A DNA stretch of 64,000 nucleotides, taken from positions 124,001 to 188,000 of the forward strand of contig JANYDW010000038.1 of NCBI GenBank assembly GCA_025363455.1. The letters are read 5' to 3'. Positions 18,673-28,216 of this stretch are shown piece by piece. Within the stretch, counting starts at the first letter, position 1. Every line of letters starts with the position of its first letter. The DNA comes from Oleiharenicola sp. Lineage in GTDB: Bacteria > Verrucomicrobiota > Verrucomicrobiia > Opitutales > Opitutaceae. The notes beneath the pieces are model-generated. The model saw only the letters and a program-made list of their open reading frames with translations. It was not told where the DNA came from and made no database searches. The position numbers and the translations under genes were made by a program.

Positions 18673-20112
18673 ATGCAATTCTCCCCTTCCCGCGAAGCCT
18701 TCCTGCAGCTAAGTCGGAAGGGGAACGTTGTCCCCGTCTATACCGACCTGCTGGCCGATCTTGAAACCCCCGTCTCCGCCTTTGCCAAGTTAAGGGGCCA
18801 TGGACCGGCCTTCCTACTCGAATCAGTCGAAGGCGGGGAAAACGTCTCACGATACAGCTTCATCGGTTGCAACCCCCGCAAGATCATTACCGCCGCGGCT
18901 GGAGATGGCGACCCGCTGAAGTTGCTGGAAGCTGAACTAGCCGGCTATCACCCCGTCGAGGTGCCCGGCCTCCCACCTTTCACGGGCGGTGCGGTGGGCT
19001 ACCTGGGCTATGAATTCATTCACAGCGTCGAACCCACCGTTCTGCTCGCCGCCAAGGACGAACTCGGCGTGCCCGTGATGTGGTTCATGCTGTGCGACTC
19101 GGTATTGGCCTTTGACCGGGCGCATCAGACATTGCGTCTGATTGTGAACGCCCACGTCGGCTCCGATGCTGGCGCAGCCTACGACGCAGCCTGCTCCGAA
19201 CTCCGACGCATTCAGGCCGCCTTGGATAAACCCAGTCCCCTCACCTCGGCAACTCTGGGCGACACCGGCGCCGTGCAAGTCCCAGCCGGTAATTTCACGA
19301 AGGCCGCTTTTGAGAAGATGGTCGAGGATTCCAAGGAATATATCCGCGCCGGCGACATCTTCCAAATCGTCCTGTCGCAGCGCTTCAGCCGGCAATTCGC
19401 CAAGACCCCGCTCGACCTCTATCGCGCCTTGCGCACGGTCAATCCCTCGCCCTACATGTTTCTGCTCGATACGGGGGACTTCGCCCTGGTCGGCGCCTCG
19501 CCCGAAGTCCACGTGCGCCTCACCGGCCGCAAGGTCGAGATCCGTCCCATCGCCGGCACCCGGCCGCGGGGCAAGACTACCGCCGAGGATGTCGCGTTGG
19601 AAAAGGAACTGCTGGCCGACGAGAAGGAACGCGCTGAACACCTCATGCTCGTGGACCTCGCCCGCAACGATATCGGCCGAGTCAGCGCTTACGGCTCGGT
19701 CAAGGTCCCCGAGTTTATGGTCATCGAGCGCTACTCGCACGTGATGCACATTGTGTCACAGGTGGAGGGACAACTTGCGCCAGAACGCTCCGCTTTTGAC
19801 CTCATGCGTGCCACTTTTCCCGCCGGCACGGTCAGCGGCGCCCCGAAAATTCGCGCCATGCAATTAATCACCGAGAAAGAGGGCACCCAGCGCGGCAGCT
19901 ACGCCGGCGCACTCGGCTATTTTAGTTACAACGGCAATCTGGATTCCTGCATAACCCTCAGGACGGCATTGGTTAAAGCCGGGAAAGTGCATATCCAGGC
20001 CGGAGCCGGGATCGTTGCCGACTCGGTGCCAGCGGCCGAGTATCAAGAGACTATTAACAAGGCTTCGGCCCTGTTTAAGGCCATCACTCTGGCCGACCGT
20101 CTATCCAGTTAG
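18673..20112 (+). CDS. trpE: anthranilate synthase component I
   Basis: A 479-residue chorismate-using enzyme, the first step of tryptophan synthesis. FLLESVEGGENVSRYSFIG near residue 50 contains the LLES element tied to tryptophan feedback inhibition in TrpE. The C-terminal chorismate-binding domain is complete, with IRPIAGTRPRG, DEKERAEHLMLVDLARND, FPAGTVSGAPKIRAM and IQAGAGIVADS. The LLES motif and N-terminal domain favour TrpE over PabB. The partner glutaminase TrpG is not next to it. Probably co-transcribed with glmS. A GCGGGA/TCCCGC hairpin lies about 50 bp after the stop. Confidence 0.93.
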   Translation: MQFSPSREAFLQLSRKGNVVPVYTDLLADLETPVSAFAKLRGHGPAFLLESVEGGENVSRYSFIGCNPRKIITAAAGDGDPLKLLEAELAGYHPVEVPGLPPFTGGAVGYLGYEFIHSVEPTVLLAAKDELGVPVMWFMLCDSVLAFDRAHQTLRLIVNAHVGSDAGAAYDAACSELRRIQAALDKPSPLTSATLGDTGAVQVPAGNFTKAAFEKMVEDSKEYIRAGDIFQIVLSQRFSRQFAKTPLDLYRALRTVNPSPYMFLLDTGDFALVGASPEVHVRLTGRKVEIRPIAGTRPRGKTTAEDVALEKELLADEKERAEHLMLVDLARNDIGRVSAYGSVKVPEFMVIERYSHVMHIVSQVEGQLAPERSAFDLMRATFPAGTVSGAPKIRAMQLITEKEGTQRGSYAGALGYFSYNGNLDSCITLRTALVKAGKVHIQAGAGIVADSVPAAEYQETINKASALFKAITLADRLSS

Positions 20113-20250
20113 GGCATCCCGACGGCACAATGCCGCGTATAAAGTGTCGTAACACAGTATGCGGGAATTTTCTCCCGCGTTCAGGCATCTAAAATGCAAA
20201 GAGTCACGACGTAACCTTCAGCTGTCTCACTCGTCAGACCACTACCCAAT

Positions 20251-21342
20251 ATGCCCACTCGCAAAAAGACGCTCCGCACCACGACGGTAGCAGTCGCGAT
20301 GCCTGCGGATCGCGCCTCAGCCCCTGTCTCTATCCCCTCGCCCGACGAAGGCCTCACTCTCCGTCCTGAAATCACCACCGCCACGGCCGCTCCCTCGCAA
20401 TTCGACCAAGCCTCGCCCGTCGACCGTCGCGACGAGCGCTCCAACCTTCAGCTCTATCTCAACGAGATTCGCCAGACCCCGCTCCTGACCATTCAAGAGG
20501 AGATCAAACTCGCCGCCCGCATCAAGCGCGGCGACAAGGCGGCCCGCGACCACATGATCAAGGCCAACCTGCGCCTCGTCGTGAAGATCGCCTACGACTA
20601 TAACCAGATGGGCCTGCCCTTGATGGACCTCATCAGCGAGGGCAACCTCGGCCTCATCAAGGCCGTCGAGCGCTTCGACCCGGCCAAGGGTGGCAAGCTC
20701 TCCACCTACGCCGCGTGGTGGATCAAGCAGTCGATGAAGCGCGCCTTGGCCAACCAGTCCAAGACCATCCGCCTGCCTGTCCACCTCGTCGACAAGATCT
20801 CCCGCATGCGGAAGATGATCACCAAGCTCACCGACGAGCTGGGCCGCGAGCCGGAAAACGAGGAGATCGCTGCCGAGTTGCAGATCCCGACCGCCAAGGT
20901 CGCCCTGCTCAAGACGGTCAGCGTGCGCCCGGCCTCCCTTGACGCCCCGGTCGGCGAGGACAACGACTCCGCCACGCTCGGCGACTTGGTCGGCGACGAG
21001 GCAGCCGTCAGCCCCTACGAGGGACTTGGCGACAAAAATCTCCGGGCCGACCTCAGTGCCATGGTCAACTCCCTCGACCCTCGCGAAGCCAGCATCATCA
21101 AGCTGCGCTTTGGCCTGGATGGCGAGAAGGAGCTGACGCTCGAGGAAGTCGGCAAGAAGTTCAAGGTGACGCGTGAACGTATCCGGCAGTTGGAGTATCT
21201 CGCCTTGGGAAAAATCCGCCGGCAGATGCAGAGTCATAACAAGATCCGCACGGCTGATGAGGTCGAGGAAGAGCGGAACGCGGAGGAACGAGCCGAAACC
21301 ATCCGTGGCTTCGTTGCCCAGCACGCTGAATCGGCCAATTGA
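20251..21342 (+). CDS. sigma-70 family RNA polymerase sigma factor, group 1/2 type
   Basis: A 363-residue sigma factor. After a low-complexity N-terminal tail of about 60 residues come region 1.2 (LQLYLNEIRQTPLLT), region 2 (IKANLRLVVKIAYDY, LMDLISEGNLGLIKAVERFD, STYAAWWIKQSMKRA), region 3, and region 4 with the helix-turn-helix LTLEEVGKKFKVTRERIRQLE. The -10 and -35 recognition helices are intact. It lacks region 1.1 and the long spacer of typical RpoD proteins, so it may be a group 2 (RpoS-like) factor and not the primary sigma. No symbol is given for that reason. A strong terminator follows 24 bp after the stop. Confidence 0.9.
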   Translation: MPTRKKTLRTTTVAVAMPADRASAPVSIPSPDEGLTLRPEITTATAAPSQFDQASPVDRRDERSNLQLYLNEIRQTPLLTIQEEIKLAARIKRGDKAARDHMIKANLRLVVKIAYDYNQMGLPLMDLISEGNLGLIKAVERFDPAKGGKLSTYAAWWIKQSMKRALANQSKTIRLPVHLVDKISRMRKMITKLTDELGREPENEEIAAELQIPTAKVALLKTVSVRPASLDAPVGEDNDSATLGDLVGDEAAVSPYEGLGDKNLRADLSAMVNSLDPREASIIKLRFGLDGEKELTLEEVGKKFKVTRERIRQLEYLALGKIRRQMQSHNKIRTADEVEEERNAEERAETIRGFVAQHAESAN

Positions 21343-21366
21343 GCCCCCAGAAAGTTTAACAGCGAA

Positions 21367-21397
21367 ACGCGCGACCACACGGTCGCGCGTTTTTATT
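21367..21397 (+). terminator. rho-independent terminator after the sigma factor gene
   Basis: Perfect 10-bp stem ACGCGCGACC / GGTCGCGCGT with an ACAC loop, followed by TTTTATTTC. Confidence 0.9.
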
Positions 21398-21411
21398 TCT
21401 ATGCAGGGATC

Positions 21412-21494
21412 GTCATTCTGAGCGCAGTGAAGAATCCAAGCGCGAGGCGTGACTCGCACCCCTTCCTTGGATCCTTCGCTGCGCTCAGAATGAC
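21412..21494. repeat. REP-like element (GTCATTCTGAGC family)
   Basis: Imperfect palindrome with arms GTCATTCTGAGCGCAGTGAA and its near-complement TTCGCTGCGCTCAGAATGAC, each continuing into a GGATCC-like inner part. It sits between the sigma-factor terminator and the end of the alpha-galactosidase gene. A related copy is at 55303-55385. Confidence 0.85.
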
Positions 21495-21507
21495 GGGACG
21501 GGAGTGG

Positions 21508-22719
21508 CTATTTTTTCGCAGCGTTCAGCGGGTTCAACCTCAAGAAGGCGACGTCGTGCGAGTCGAGGTGCTTCTTGAAGACTTGCTTCGTGGTCCCGAC
21601 GTTTTTCTTGTCCCAGATGTCACGGACCGAGCACTCGCCGCCGAGGAACCACCAGCCGTGCTTGAAATCAATCTCCACGTCGGCCGCCGTCTTGCTGCAG
21701 TTGAGCACCGCTACCGCCCAATCGCCGCCGGCAAGCTCGCGCACCCAGATTTCATAGTTGGGTTCGGCCCGGAACCGCCAGCCTTCCTTGCCCAGGGAAT
21801 CCTGGTCAATGGCAATGGCTTCCTTATCGGTAAGGATGGCGGTGATTTCGGGTGACATCTTGCGGACGTCATTGCCGGCGATAAGCGGCGCGGCGAGAAT
21901 GCACCAGAAGCTGAAATGCGCGCGGGATTCGGCCAGGGTCAGGCCTTCGTTGCCGACCTCCAGCATGTCGGGATCGTTCCAGTGGCCCGGGCCGGCATAC
22001 TTGCCGATGCCGTTGTTCTGGCCGTCGGCGGGCTGGACTTGGGAATACTGGAGATCAAGGATGACCTTCCAGCCCTGCTCCCAGCGCTGTTTGCAATCGT
22101 AGCAGTCCATGATGTCGCCCGTGGTGCGCCAGAGATGACCGACATCCTTGGCCCATTCCCAAGGCTTGGAACCACCCCACTCGCAGATGCTGAAGACGAT
22201 GGGCCGCTTGGCCGCGTACAGGGCGTCGCGCATGCGGGTGTATGCGTCCTTGGGGTTGGAGTCGCCCGCATTGCACCAGTCATACTTGAGGTAGTCCACG
22301 CCCCACTCCGCGTATTTGAGTGCATCCTGAAATTCGTGGCCCCAGCCGCCGGGATAGCCACCGCACGTCTTGGTGCCAGCGCAGTTGTAGATGCCGAACT
22401 TGAAGCCGCGCTCGTGCAGATAGTCACCTAGCGCTTTCATCCCGCTGGGAAACTTGACGGGATGAGCCTGCAGGTTGCCCTGCGCGTCGCGCTCCATCGC
22501 GGACCAGGTGTCGTCGAGTACGATGTAATTGTAACCGGCGTCCCGCATGCCGTTTTTGATCATGGCCTCGGCGGTCTCCCTGATCATGAACTCGTCAATC
22601 TTGCTGGAGAAGGTGTTCCAGGTGTTGAAGCCCATGGGGGGCGTGAGAACGAGGCCTTCGAATTTCTGGGCATAGGCCGAGACGGTCAGGCCAAGGACAA
22701 GGGCAAGGAGTTTTCTCAT
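21508..22719 (-). CDS. secreted alpha-galactosidase, GH27
   Basis: A 403-residue exported retaining glycosidase that releases terminal alpha-galactosyl residues. A signal peptide is visible (MRKLLALVLGLTVSAYAQ, predicted cut before Gln18). GH27 landmarks are TPPMGFNTWNTF (residues 27-38), VLDDTW, the nucleophile Asp147 in YLKYDWCNA, the acid/base Asp202 in RTTGDIMDC, and GHWNDPDMLEVG. The frame runs open upstream to 23472 inside rpsA, but that part is shadow sequence; the ATG at 22719 directly precedes the signal peptide. It lies downstream of rpsA on the same strand but behind a terminator, so it probably has its own promoter. Confidence 0.93.
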   Translation of the reverse strand: MRKLLALVLGLTVSAYAQKFEGLVLTPPMGFNTWNTFSSKIDEFMIRETAEAMIKNGMRDAGYNYIVLDDTWSAMERDAQGNLQAHPVKFPSGMKALGDYLHERGFKFGIYNCAGTKTCGGYPGGWGHEFQDALKYAEWGVDYLKYDWCNAGDSNPKDAYTRMRDALYAAKRPIVFSICEWGGSKPWEWAKDVGHLWRTTGDIMDCYDCKQRWEQGWKVILDLQYSQVQPADGQNNGIGKYAGPGHWNDPDMLEVGNEGLTLAESRAHFSFWCILAAPLIAGNDVRKMSPEITAILTDKEAIAIDQDSLGKEGWRFRAEPNYEIWVRELAGGDWAVAVLNCSKTAADVEIDFKHGWWFLGGECSVRDIWDKKNVGTTKQVFKKHLDSHDVAFLRLNPLNAAKK

Positions 22720-22782
22720 GGGGAACAGCGGGGGGGTTGGGGTAAATCGCCACCAGCCCACCGGCGCGGCCGGCGAACGGCA

Positions 22783-22816
22783 AGAAAAAGGCGCTCCACC
22801 CGGGGTGGAGCGCCTT
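22783..22816 (-). terminator. rho-independent terminator after rpsA
   Basis: On the minus strand, AGGCGCTCCACC pairs with GGTGGAGCGCC across a short loop and is followed by TTTTTCTTG. It lies 26 bp past the rpsA stop and before the alpha-galactosidase start. Confidence 0.9.
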
Positions 22817-22841
22817 CGAATCCTTGTTTTGGAATTAAGCC

Positions 22842-24515
22842 TTATTCCTTCTTGGACGCCTCGTCGAAGATATCGCCGAGGTTTGTCATGTCGGAGGCGC
22901 CGGTGCTCTTGGAGAACTGCTCGTAGGTCGCGGTTTCCTGCGCGAGCTGTTCTGCCGAGTAGTTGGCGGCCTTGATCGACAGACCGATGCGACGCTGCTC
23001 GCGGTCGATCTTGATGACGCGGGCCTGCACTTCCTGGCCAGGCTTGAGCACGTCCTTGATCTTGTCGACGCGCTCTTCCTGGATCTGCGAGATGTGGACG
23101 AGGCCGTCGATGCCGTCCTTCAACTCGATGAAGGCGCCGAAGGTGGTGATCTTGGAGATCACGCCGGGGACGACATCGCCGATGCGGAAGAAGCTGTCGA
23201 TGTCGGTCCACGGATCGGTCGCGAGCTGCTTCATGCCGAGGCTGATGCGCTGCTGCGATGGATCGACGTCGAGGACGATGGCATCCACCTCGTCGCCCTT
23301 CTTGAGCATCTCGGACGGGTGGTTGATCTTGCGGGTCCAGGACATGTCGGAGACATGCACCATGCCGTCGATGCCTTCCTCGAGTTCGACGAAGGCGCCA
23401 TAGGTGGTCATGTTGCGGACCTTGCCGCGGACGCGGGCGCCCACCGGGTAGTTGTGGCGAACCATATCCCACGGGTTCGGCTCCAGCTGGCGGAGACCGA
23501 GCGAAATCTTCTGCTCTTCCTTCTGGATGCCGAGAACAACCGCATCAAGCTCCTGACCGACCTTGAGCAGCTCGGAGGGCTTGGTGATGCGCTTGGTCCA
23601 GGACATCTCGGTGATGTGGACGAGGCCCTCGACGCCCGGCTCGAGCTCGATGAAGGCGCCGTACGGCACGAGATTGACGACCTTGCCGTGGATCTTGGAG
23701 CCGACGGGAAACTTGTGGTCGATGTTGTCCCAGGGATTGTTCTTGGTCTGCTTGAGGCCGAGGGAAACGCGCTCTTTCTCGCGGTTGATGTCGATGATCA
23801 TCACCTCGATCTCCTCGCCCTGCTTCAGCAGCTCGGACGGGTGGCCGATGCGGCCCCAGCTCATGTCGGTGATGTGCAGCAAGCCGTCCATGCCGTCGAG
23901 GTCGATGAATGCGCCGAAGTCGGTGATGTTCTTGACCACGCCCTTGCGGACCTGGCCGGGTTGCAGTTTCTCGAGCAGGTCTCTGCGCTTGTTGACGCGC
24001 TGTTCCTCAATGAGCTCGCGGCGGGAAAGAACGATGTTCTTCCGGTCGTGGTTGATCTTGAGAACCTTGAAATCATAGGTCTGGCCGACGTATTGATCGA
24101 GGTTCTTCGGGGGCTGGATGTCGATGTGCGACGCCGGCAGGAAAGAGTCGACGCCGATCGAGACGATCAGGCCGCCCTTGACCTTGGCCTTAACGCGGCC
24201 GGGGATGATGGCACCCTCCTGGCACTTGCTGAGAATATTCTCCCAGTTTTTCTTCTGCTGGGCCTGCTCGTAGGAGAGGATGGGGTTGCCCTCCTTGTCC
24301 TCGAGCTTCTCCAAGATGACCTCGATGGTGGAACCGATCTGGAGTTCACCGAGATCGGAAAACTCGTTGGCGGGGATGACGCCTTCCGCTTTACCGCCGA
24401 TATCGACGACGACTTCATTGGCACGGATTTCTGTGATGACGCCCGAGACGATGGTACCGGCCTTCAATTTGTCGAAGGTGCTCTGGGCGAGCAATTCTTG
24501 CATTAGCGAACTCAT
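22842..24515 (-). CDS. rpsA: 30S ribosomal protein S1
   Basis: A 557-residue RNA-binding ribosomal protein that helps load mRNA lacking strong Shine-Dalgarno sites. Six S1 domains are seen, with repeated elements such as GKAEGVIPANEF, DGLLHITDMSW, EGLVHITEMSW, DGMVHVSDMSW and DGLVHISQIQ. The start at 24515 (MSSLMQELLAQSTF) is chosen over an ATG further upstream because the additional 53 residues are rich in Arg/Pro and unlike S1. The C-terminal tail (GDIFDEASKKE) is normal. The gene has its own terminator. Confidence 0.97.
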   Translation of the reverse strand: MSSLMQELLAQSTFDKLKAGTIVSGVITEIRANEVVVDIGGKAEGVIPANEFSDLGELQIGSTIEVILEKLEDKEGNPILSYEQAQQKKNWENILSKCQEGAIIPGRVKAKVKGGLIVSIGVDSFLPASHIDIQPPKNLDQYVGQTYDFKVLKINHDRKNIVLSRRELIEEQRVNKRRDLLEKLQPGQVRKGVVKNITDFGAFIDLDGMDGLLHITDMSWGRIGHPSELLKQGEEIEVMIIDINREKERVSLGLKQTKNNPWDNIDHKFPVGSKIHGKVVNLVPYGAFIELEPGVEGLVHITEMSWTKRITKPSELLKVGQELDAVVLGIQKEEQKISLGLRQLEPNPWDMVRHNYPVGARVRGKVRNMTTYGAFVELEEGIDGMVHVSDMSWTRKINHPSEMLKKGDEVDAIVLDVDPSQQRISLGMKQLATDPWTDIDSFFRIGDVVPGVISKITTFGAFIELKDGIDGLVHISQIQEERVDKIKDVLKPGQEVQARVIKIDREQRRIGLSIKAANYSAEQLAQETATYEQFSKSTGASDMTNLGDIFDEASKKE

Positions 24516-24709
24516 ATTGACTGTGGTGTCGGAACGACGGCCGCATACTTCAAAGCGTCCGGCTTCCGGCGTGGATCCTTGTGGATCCGTTGGTTGAGGG
24601 TTGGACTGTCGGACAAACCGGTGGAAGTGTCGCGGCAACACCGGCTTGACATAAGAACGCCGCGGAATGGTCAAAGTCCCTTATCCCTCCGCCCCCGGCA
24701 AGAGCAAAA

Positions 24710-25159
24710 TCACTTTTTATCCAATGGCTTGTCCGCAGACTGTTCCTGCAAAACCTGCTGCAGCATAGCAAAATATAGCCCAAAGAAACCGTTCTCCCTC
24801 AATGGTTCCCGGCGGGTACCTCCCATCGACTGACTCGAGGTCTCCTCCGAAACCCAAAGTTCGACCTCTGATTTGCCTGGATCCCCTTCATGAATGGCCA
24901 ACTTGGCGACCAGTTGCCGCGAATTTCCGAATGTCTCGCTCTTGTGGATGGCGCTCGCGGCCTCCACCCGACCCATGGCTGAGTGCGTTAAGACAAAGTC
25001 GAGCCGCTTGAAGGCCAGCTCGGCGGCATGATACACCTTTTCAGGACTTCCCTCTACCACCTGAACCTGCGGCGGCACGGAGGCGACTCCTTCGGGCATG
25101 GATTCGCAGCCGGCCAAAAAGGCGCAGGCAAGGAAAACGTAAAGGTGGCGGATTCGCAT
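24710..25159 (-). CDS. putative lipoprotein of unknown function
   Basis: A 149-residue protein with a lipoprotein signal: MRIRHLYVFLACAFLAGC, lipobox LAGC with Cys18 as the acylation site. The ATG at 25159 is chosen so that the signal starts with basic residues. The mature part includes VYHAAELAFKRLDFVLTHSAMGRVEAASA, reminiscent of small outer-membrane-anchored proteins of the DUF3568 type, but I cannot assign a family. It starts 5 bp after the aguA stop and could be co-transcribed with it. Confidence 0.7.
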   Translation of the reverse strand: MRIRHLYVFLACAFLAGCESMPEGVASVPPQVQVVEGSPEKVYHAAELAFKRLDFVLTHSAMGRVEAASAIHKSETFGNSRQLVAKLAIHEGDPGKSEVELWVSEETSSQSMGGTRREPLRENGFFGLYFAMLQQVLQEQSADKPLDKK

Positions 25160-25164
25160 GGCGG

Positions 25165-26217
25165 TCAAAGCGGTTGTTGTTGGGAAATGCAATGCAGGGT
25201 GCCGAGTCCCCAGATCAGATGATAGCAGTCAATGGGAACGACTTCGCGACCCGGAAAGCAATCGCCGAGTATGACCCGCGCCCGCGCATCGCGTTCCTTC
25301 TGTCGGAACTGCGGCGCGAGCACCGCCCCGTTGATTACCAGGAAATTCGCATAGCTCGCCGGGACGCGCTGCCTCCGAAAGCCAAACTGTTCTGGCATCG
25401 GCAACTCGACAATCTCGAACTTGCCGCCGGCTGGCGTGCGAAATCCCCGCAGCCGCTCCAGGTTTGCGGCCAGAACTTTGTGATTCGGGTCCCGTCGCTT
25501 CGACTCCACACAAGTCACGACACCATCCGGCTTGAAGAAGCGCGTCATGTCATCGATGTGCCCGTCGGTATCGTCGCCCACAATCCCCTCGCCCAGCCAG
25601 AGCACCTGCTTCACGCCGAGATATTCCCTCAGGTTCTCTTCGATCTGTTCGCGTGACAGGGCCGGGTTGCGGTTTGGGTTCAGGAGACATTGCTCACTCG
25701 TCAGCAGCAGACCGCGGCCGTTGACATCGATGGATCCACCCTCGAGCACCATATTGCTCTCGAAGCGCCGCAGTTTCAGTTTTCGGGCGGTACTCGGTGG
25801 AATCTTGTTGTCGAGGTCATAGGGCGGATACTTGCCCCCCCAGGCGTTGTGCACCCAGTCGGTCACCGCGACCTCACCCGTGCGGTCGTGCTTGACGAAG
25901 ATCGGCCCGTGGTCACGGCACCACGCATCGTTCGTCGGGTGATTGTAGAAGGTGACCCGCGCCATGTGTGCCCCGGCCTGCGCGCAAAGTCGTTGCGCCC
26001 GGGTCTGGAGGCTAGCGGCGCAATTGATCCGCACCGCCTCGAACCGACTGATCTGTTTCACGATCTCGGCGAACACATATGGAATCGACCGAAACTGCCC
26101 TGGCCAGGTAGCGCGATTGTGCGGCCACGACAACCAGATCGCGTCCTGCGGCTCCCATTCGGCCGGCATGCGGAAGCCCAGCGTGACAGGAGTTTTGGTC
26201 GGCGTAAGCGTTGGCAT
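25165..26217 (-). CDS. aguA: agmatine deiminase
   Basis: A 350-residue cytoplasmic deiminase converting agmatine to N-carbamoylputrescine. Guanidine-group-modifying superfamily motifs are present: DAWCRDHGPIFV near residue 98, LEGGSIDVNG, GDDTDGHIDDMTRF (His and Asp catalytic residues), and the catalytic Cys343 in GLGTLHCISQQ. Length matches AguA. The next gene upstream, aguB, catalyses the following step, so this pair makes putrescine. The two are separated only by a palindromic repeat. Confidence 0.92.
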   Translation of the reverse strand: MPTLTPTKTPVTLGFRMPAEWEPQDAIWLSWPHNRATWPGQFRSIPYVFAEIVKQISRFEAVRINCAASLQTRAQRLCAQAGAHMARVTFYNHPTNDAWCRDHGPIFVKHDRTGEVAVTDWVHNAWGGKYPPYDLDNKIPPSTARKLKLRRFESNMVLEGGSIDVNGRGLLLTSEQCLLNPNRNPALSREQIEENLREYLGVKQVLWLGEGIVGDDTDGHIDDMTRFFKPDGVVTCVESKRRDPNHKVLAANLERLRGFRTPAGGKFEIVELPMPEQFGFRRQRVPASYANFLVINGAVLAPQFRQKERDARARVILGDCFPGREVVPIDCYHLIWGLGTLHCISQQQPL

Positions 26218-26220
26218 CGG

Positions 26221-26282
26221 GGTGGAGCGCGGCCTTTGGATGCGCGTGTTTTTTTGAACCCGCCCGGAGGTCGGGTTCCACC
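26221..26282. repeat. REP-like element (GGTGGAACGCGG family) between aguB and aguA
   Basis: Imperfect palindrome with outer arms GGTGGAGCGCGGCCTTTGGA and a complementary right arm ending CGGGTTCCACC. It fills nearly the whole 66-bp gap. Sister copies are at 28039-28110 and 53994-54065. Confidence 0.85.
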
Positions 26283-26283
26283 T

Positions 26284-27159
<876 letters not shown>

Positions 27160-27229
27160 GGGGAGGAGGGAAGGTCTGGACGCTCTGAATGACAAGAATT
27201 CTCAGCCTGGAGATAGGCTTAAGTAGGCT

Positions 27230-27257
27230 TTGACAATGGCCGTGTGAATTGTAAAAA
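27230..27257 (+). promoter_or_regulatory. putative sigma-70-type promoter for the response regulator gene
   Basis: Perfect -35 TTGACA (27230-27235), a 16-bp spacer and a weaker -10 TAAAAA (27252-27257), 24 bp before the ATG at 27282. The leader would be very short. Confidence 0.45.
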
Positions 27258-27281
27258 CATGCCTGTCACCCCCTCCTGCCC

Positions 27282-28016
27282 ATGTGCGCCGAACCCCGCC
27301 CCCTCATCGTCGTAGTCGAAGACGAAGTCGAACTCACCTCCATCATTGCCCAGCATCTGGAGGAGGCCGGTATGAATGTTCAGGTTTATCCGCGAGTCGC
27401 CCCCGCCCTTCGCTTCCTGCAGCATAATTTCGCCAACCTGGTTCTGCTCGATGTCAACCTGCCGGATGGAAACGGATTCGACCTCGTCAAACAGCTCAAA
27501 GCGGAGGACATCAACGTCCCGGTTATTTTTCTCACCGCCAACACCCATGACGAGGCGAAAGTCCAAGGCCTCAACCTCGGCGGCGACGACTACATAACCA
27601 AGCCTTTCAGCTACACCGAGGTCGTCGCCCGCATCCGCGCCGTCCTGCGCCGCACCGAGTCACATACCGACCACAACGTCACCAAGAACCTGCGCACGAC
27701 TGACGGTCCTTTCGAGTTCCTCGGCACCAAGATCCATCCTGAGCGGCTCGAGATCGAGTTTCCCAACGGCACGGTGTTCAAGACCGGCCGCAAGGAGCTG
27801 GGCATTCTGGCCTATCTCCACACCCACCGGAAAATCGTGATCACGCGAAAGGAACTCATCCACTCTGTTTGGGGCATCCACGCCGATATTCGCAGCCGTT
27901 CACTGGACCAGTATATCGTAAAGGTGCGCGCCGCCTTCGACAAGAACGGCATCTCCCTCGACTGCTTCAAGACCGTTCACGGCATCGGCTACATCTTCGA
28001 GCCGCCGGGGGAGTGA
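27282..28016 (+). CDS. OmpR/PhoB-type response regulator
   Basis: A 244-residue transcription regulator. The receiver domain (residues 7-120) has the acidic pair Glu13-Asp14, the phospho-acceptor Asp57 in LVLLDVNLPDG, the Thr switch in IFLTANT and the conserved Lys in DDYITKPF. A winged-helix DNA-binding domain follows (FKTGRKELGILAYL, ITRKELIHSVWG, RSRSLDQYIVKVR, KTVHGIGYIF). No histidine kinase is adjacent, so it is an orphan here and its stimulus is unknown. Confidence 0.9.
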   Translation: MCAEPRPLIVVVEDEVELTSIIAQHLEEAGMNVQVYPRVAPALRFLQHNFANLVLLDVNLPDGNGFDLVKQLKAEDINVPVIFLTANTHDEAKVQGLNLGGDDYITKPFSYTEVVARIRAVLRRTESHTDHNVTKNLRTTDGPFEFLGTKIHPERLEIEFPNGTVFKTGRKELGILAYLHTHRKIVITRKELIHSVWGIHADIRSRSLDQYIVKVRAAFDKNGISLDCFKTVHGIGYIFEPPGE

Positions 28017-28038
28017 GCAGATCGGCGCAGCTGACCTA

Positions 28039-28110
28039 GGTGGAACGCGGCCTCCGGACGCGTTTCTTATCGGCGTATCCTGCGAACCCGTCCAGCGACC
28101 AGGTTCCACC
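28039..28110. repeat. REP-like element (GGTGGAACGCGG family)
   Basis: Arms GGTGGAACGCGGCCTCCGGA and GGTTCCACC, the latter degenerate on its inner side (CCAGCGACCAGGTTCCACC). Sister of 26221-26282 and 53994-54065. Confidence 0.85.
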
Positions 28111-28126
28111 CTTTCCACCGCTCGAA

Positions 28127-28201
28127 TGCAGGAGGGACTTTGCGCCCCGACGTTGCGCAGCCGCAGCTTGCATCCAGTCGGGGCGGCAAGCCCCTCCCGC
28201 A
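28127..28201. repeat. REP-like element (GGGAGGGGCTTTACGCCCCGAC family), degenerate copy
   Basis: Left arm GCAGGAGGGACTTTGCGCCC and right arm GGGGCGGCAAGCCCCTCCCG form an imperfect palindrome. It is a diverged copy of the cleaner element at 52971-53040 and sits 16 bp from the element at 28039-28110. Confidence 0.75.
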
Positions 28202-28216
28202 CCCAGACATTCGCCG

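Noticed and set aside
17369..18850. Minus-strand frame of 493 codons
   Set aside because: Antisense shadow of glmS.
22720..23472. Upstream extension of the alpha-galactosidase frame
   Set aside because: Lies inside rpsA in another frame, crosses the rpsA terminator, and precedes a perfect signal peptide start at 22719.
23094..24506. Plus-strand frame of 470 codons
   Set aside because: Antisense shadow of rpsA with repetitive acidic composition that mirrors the S1 repeats.
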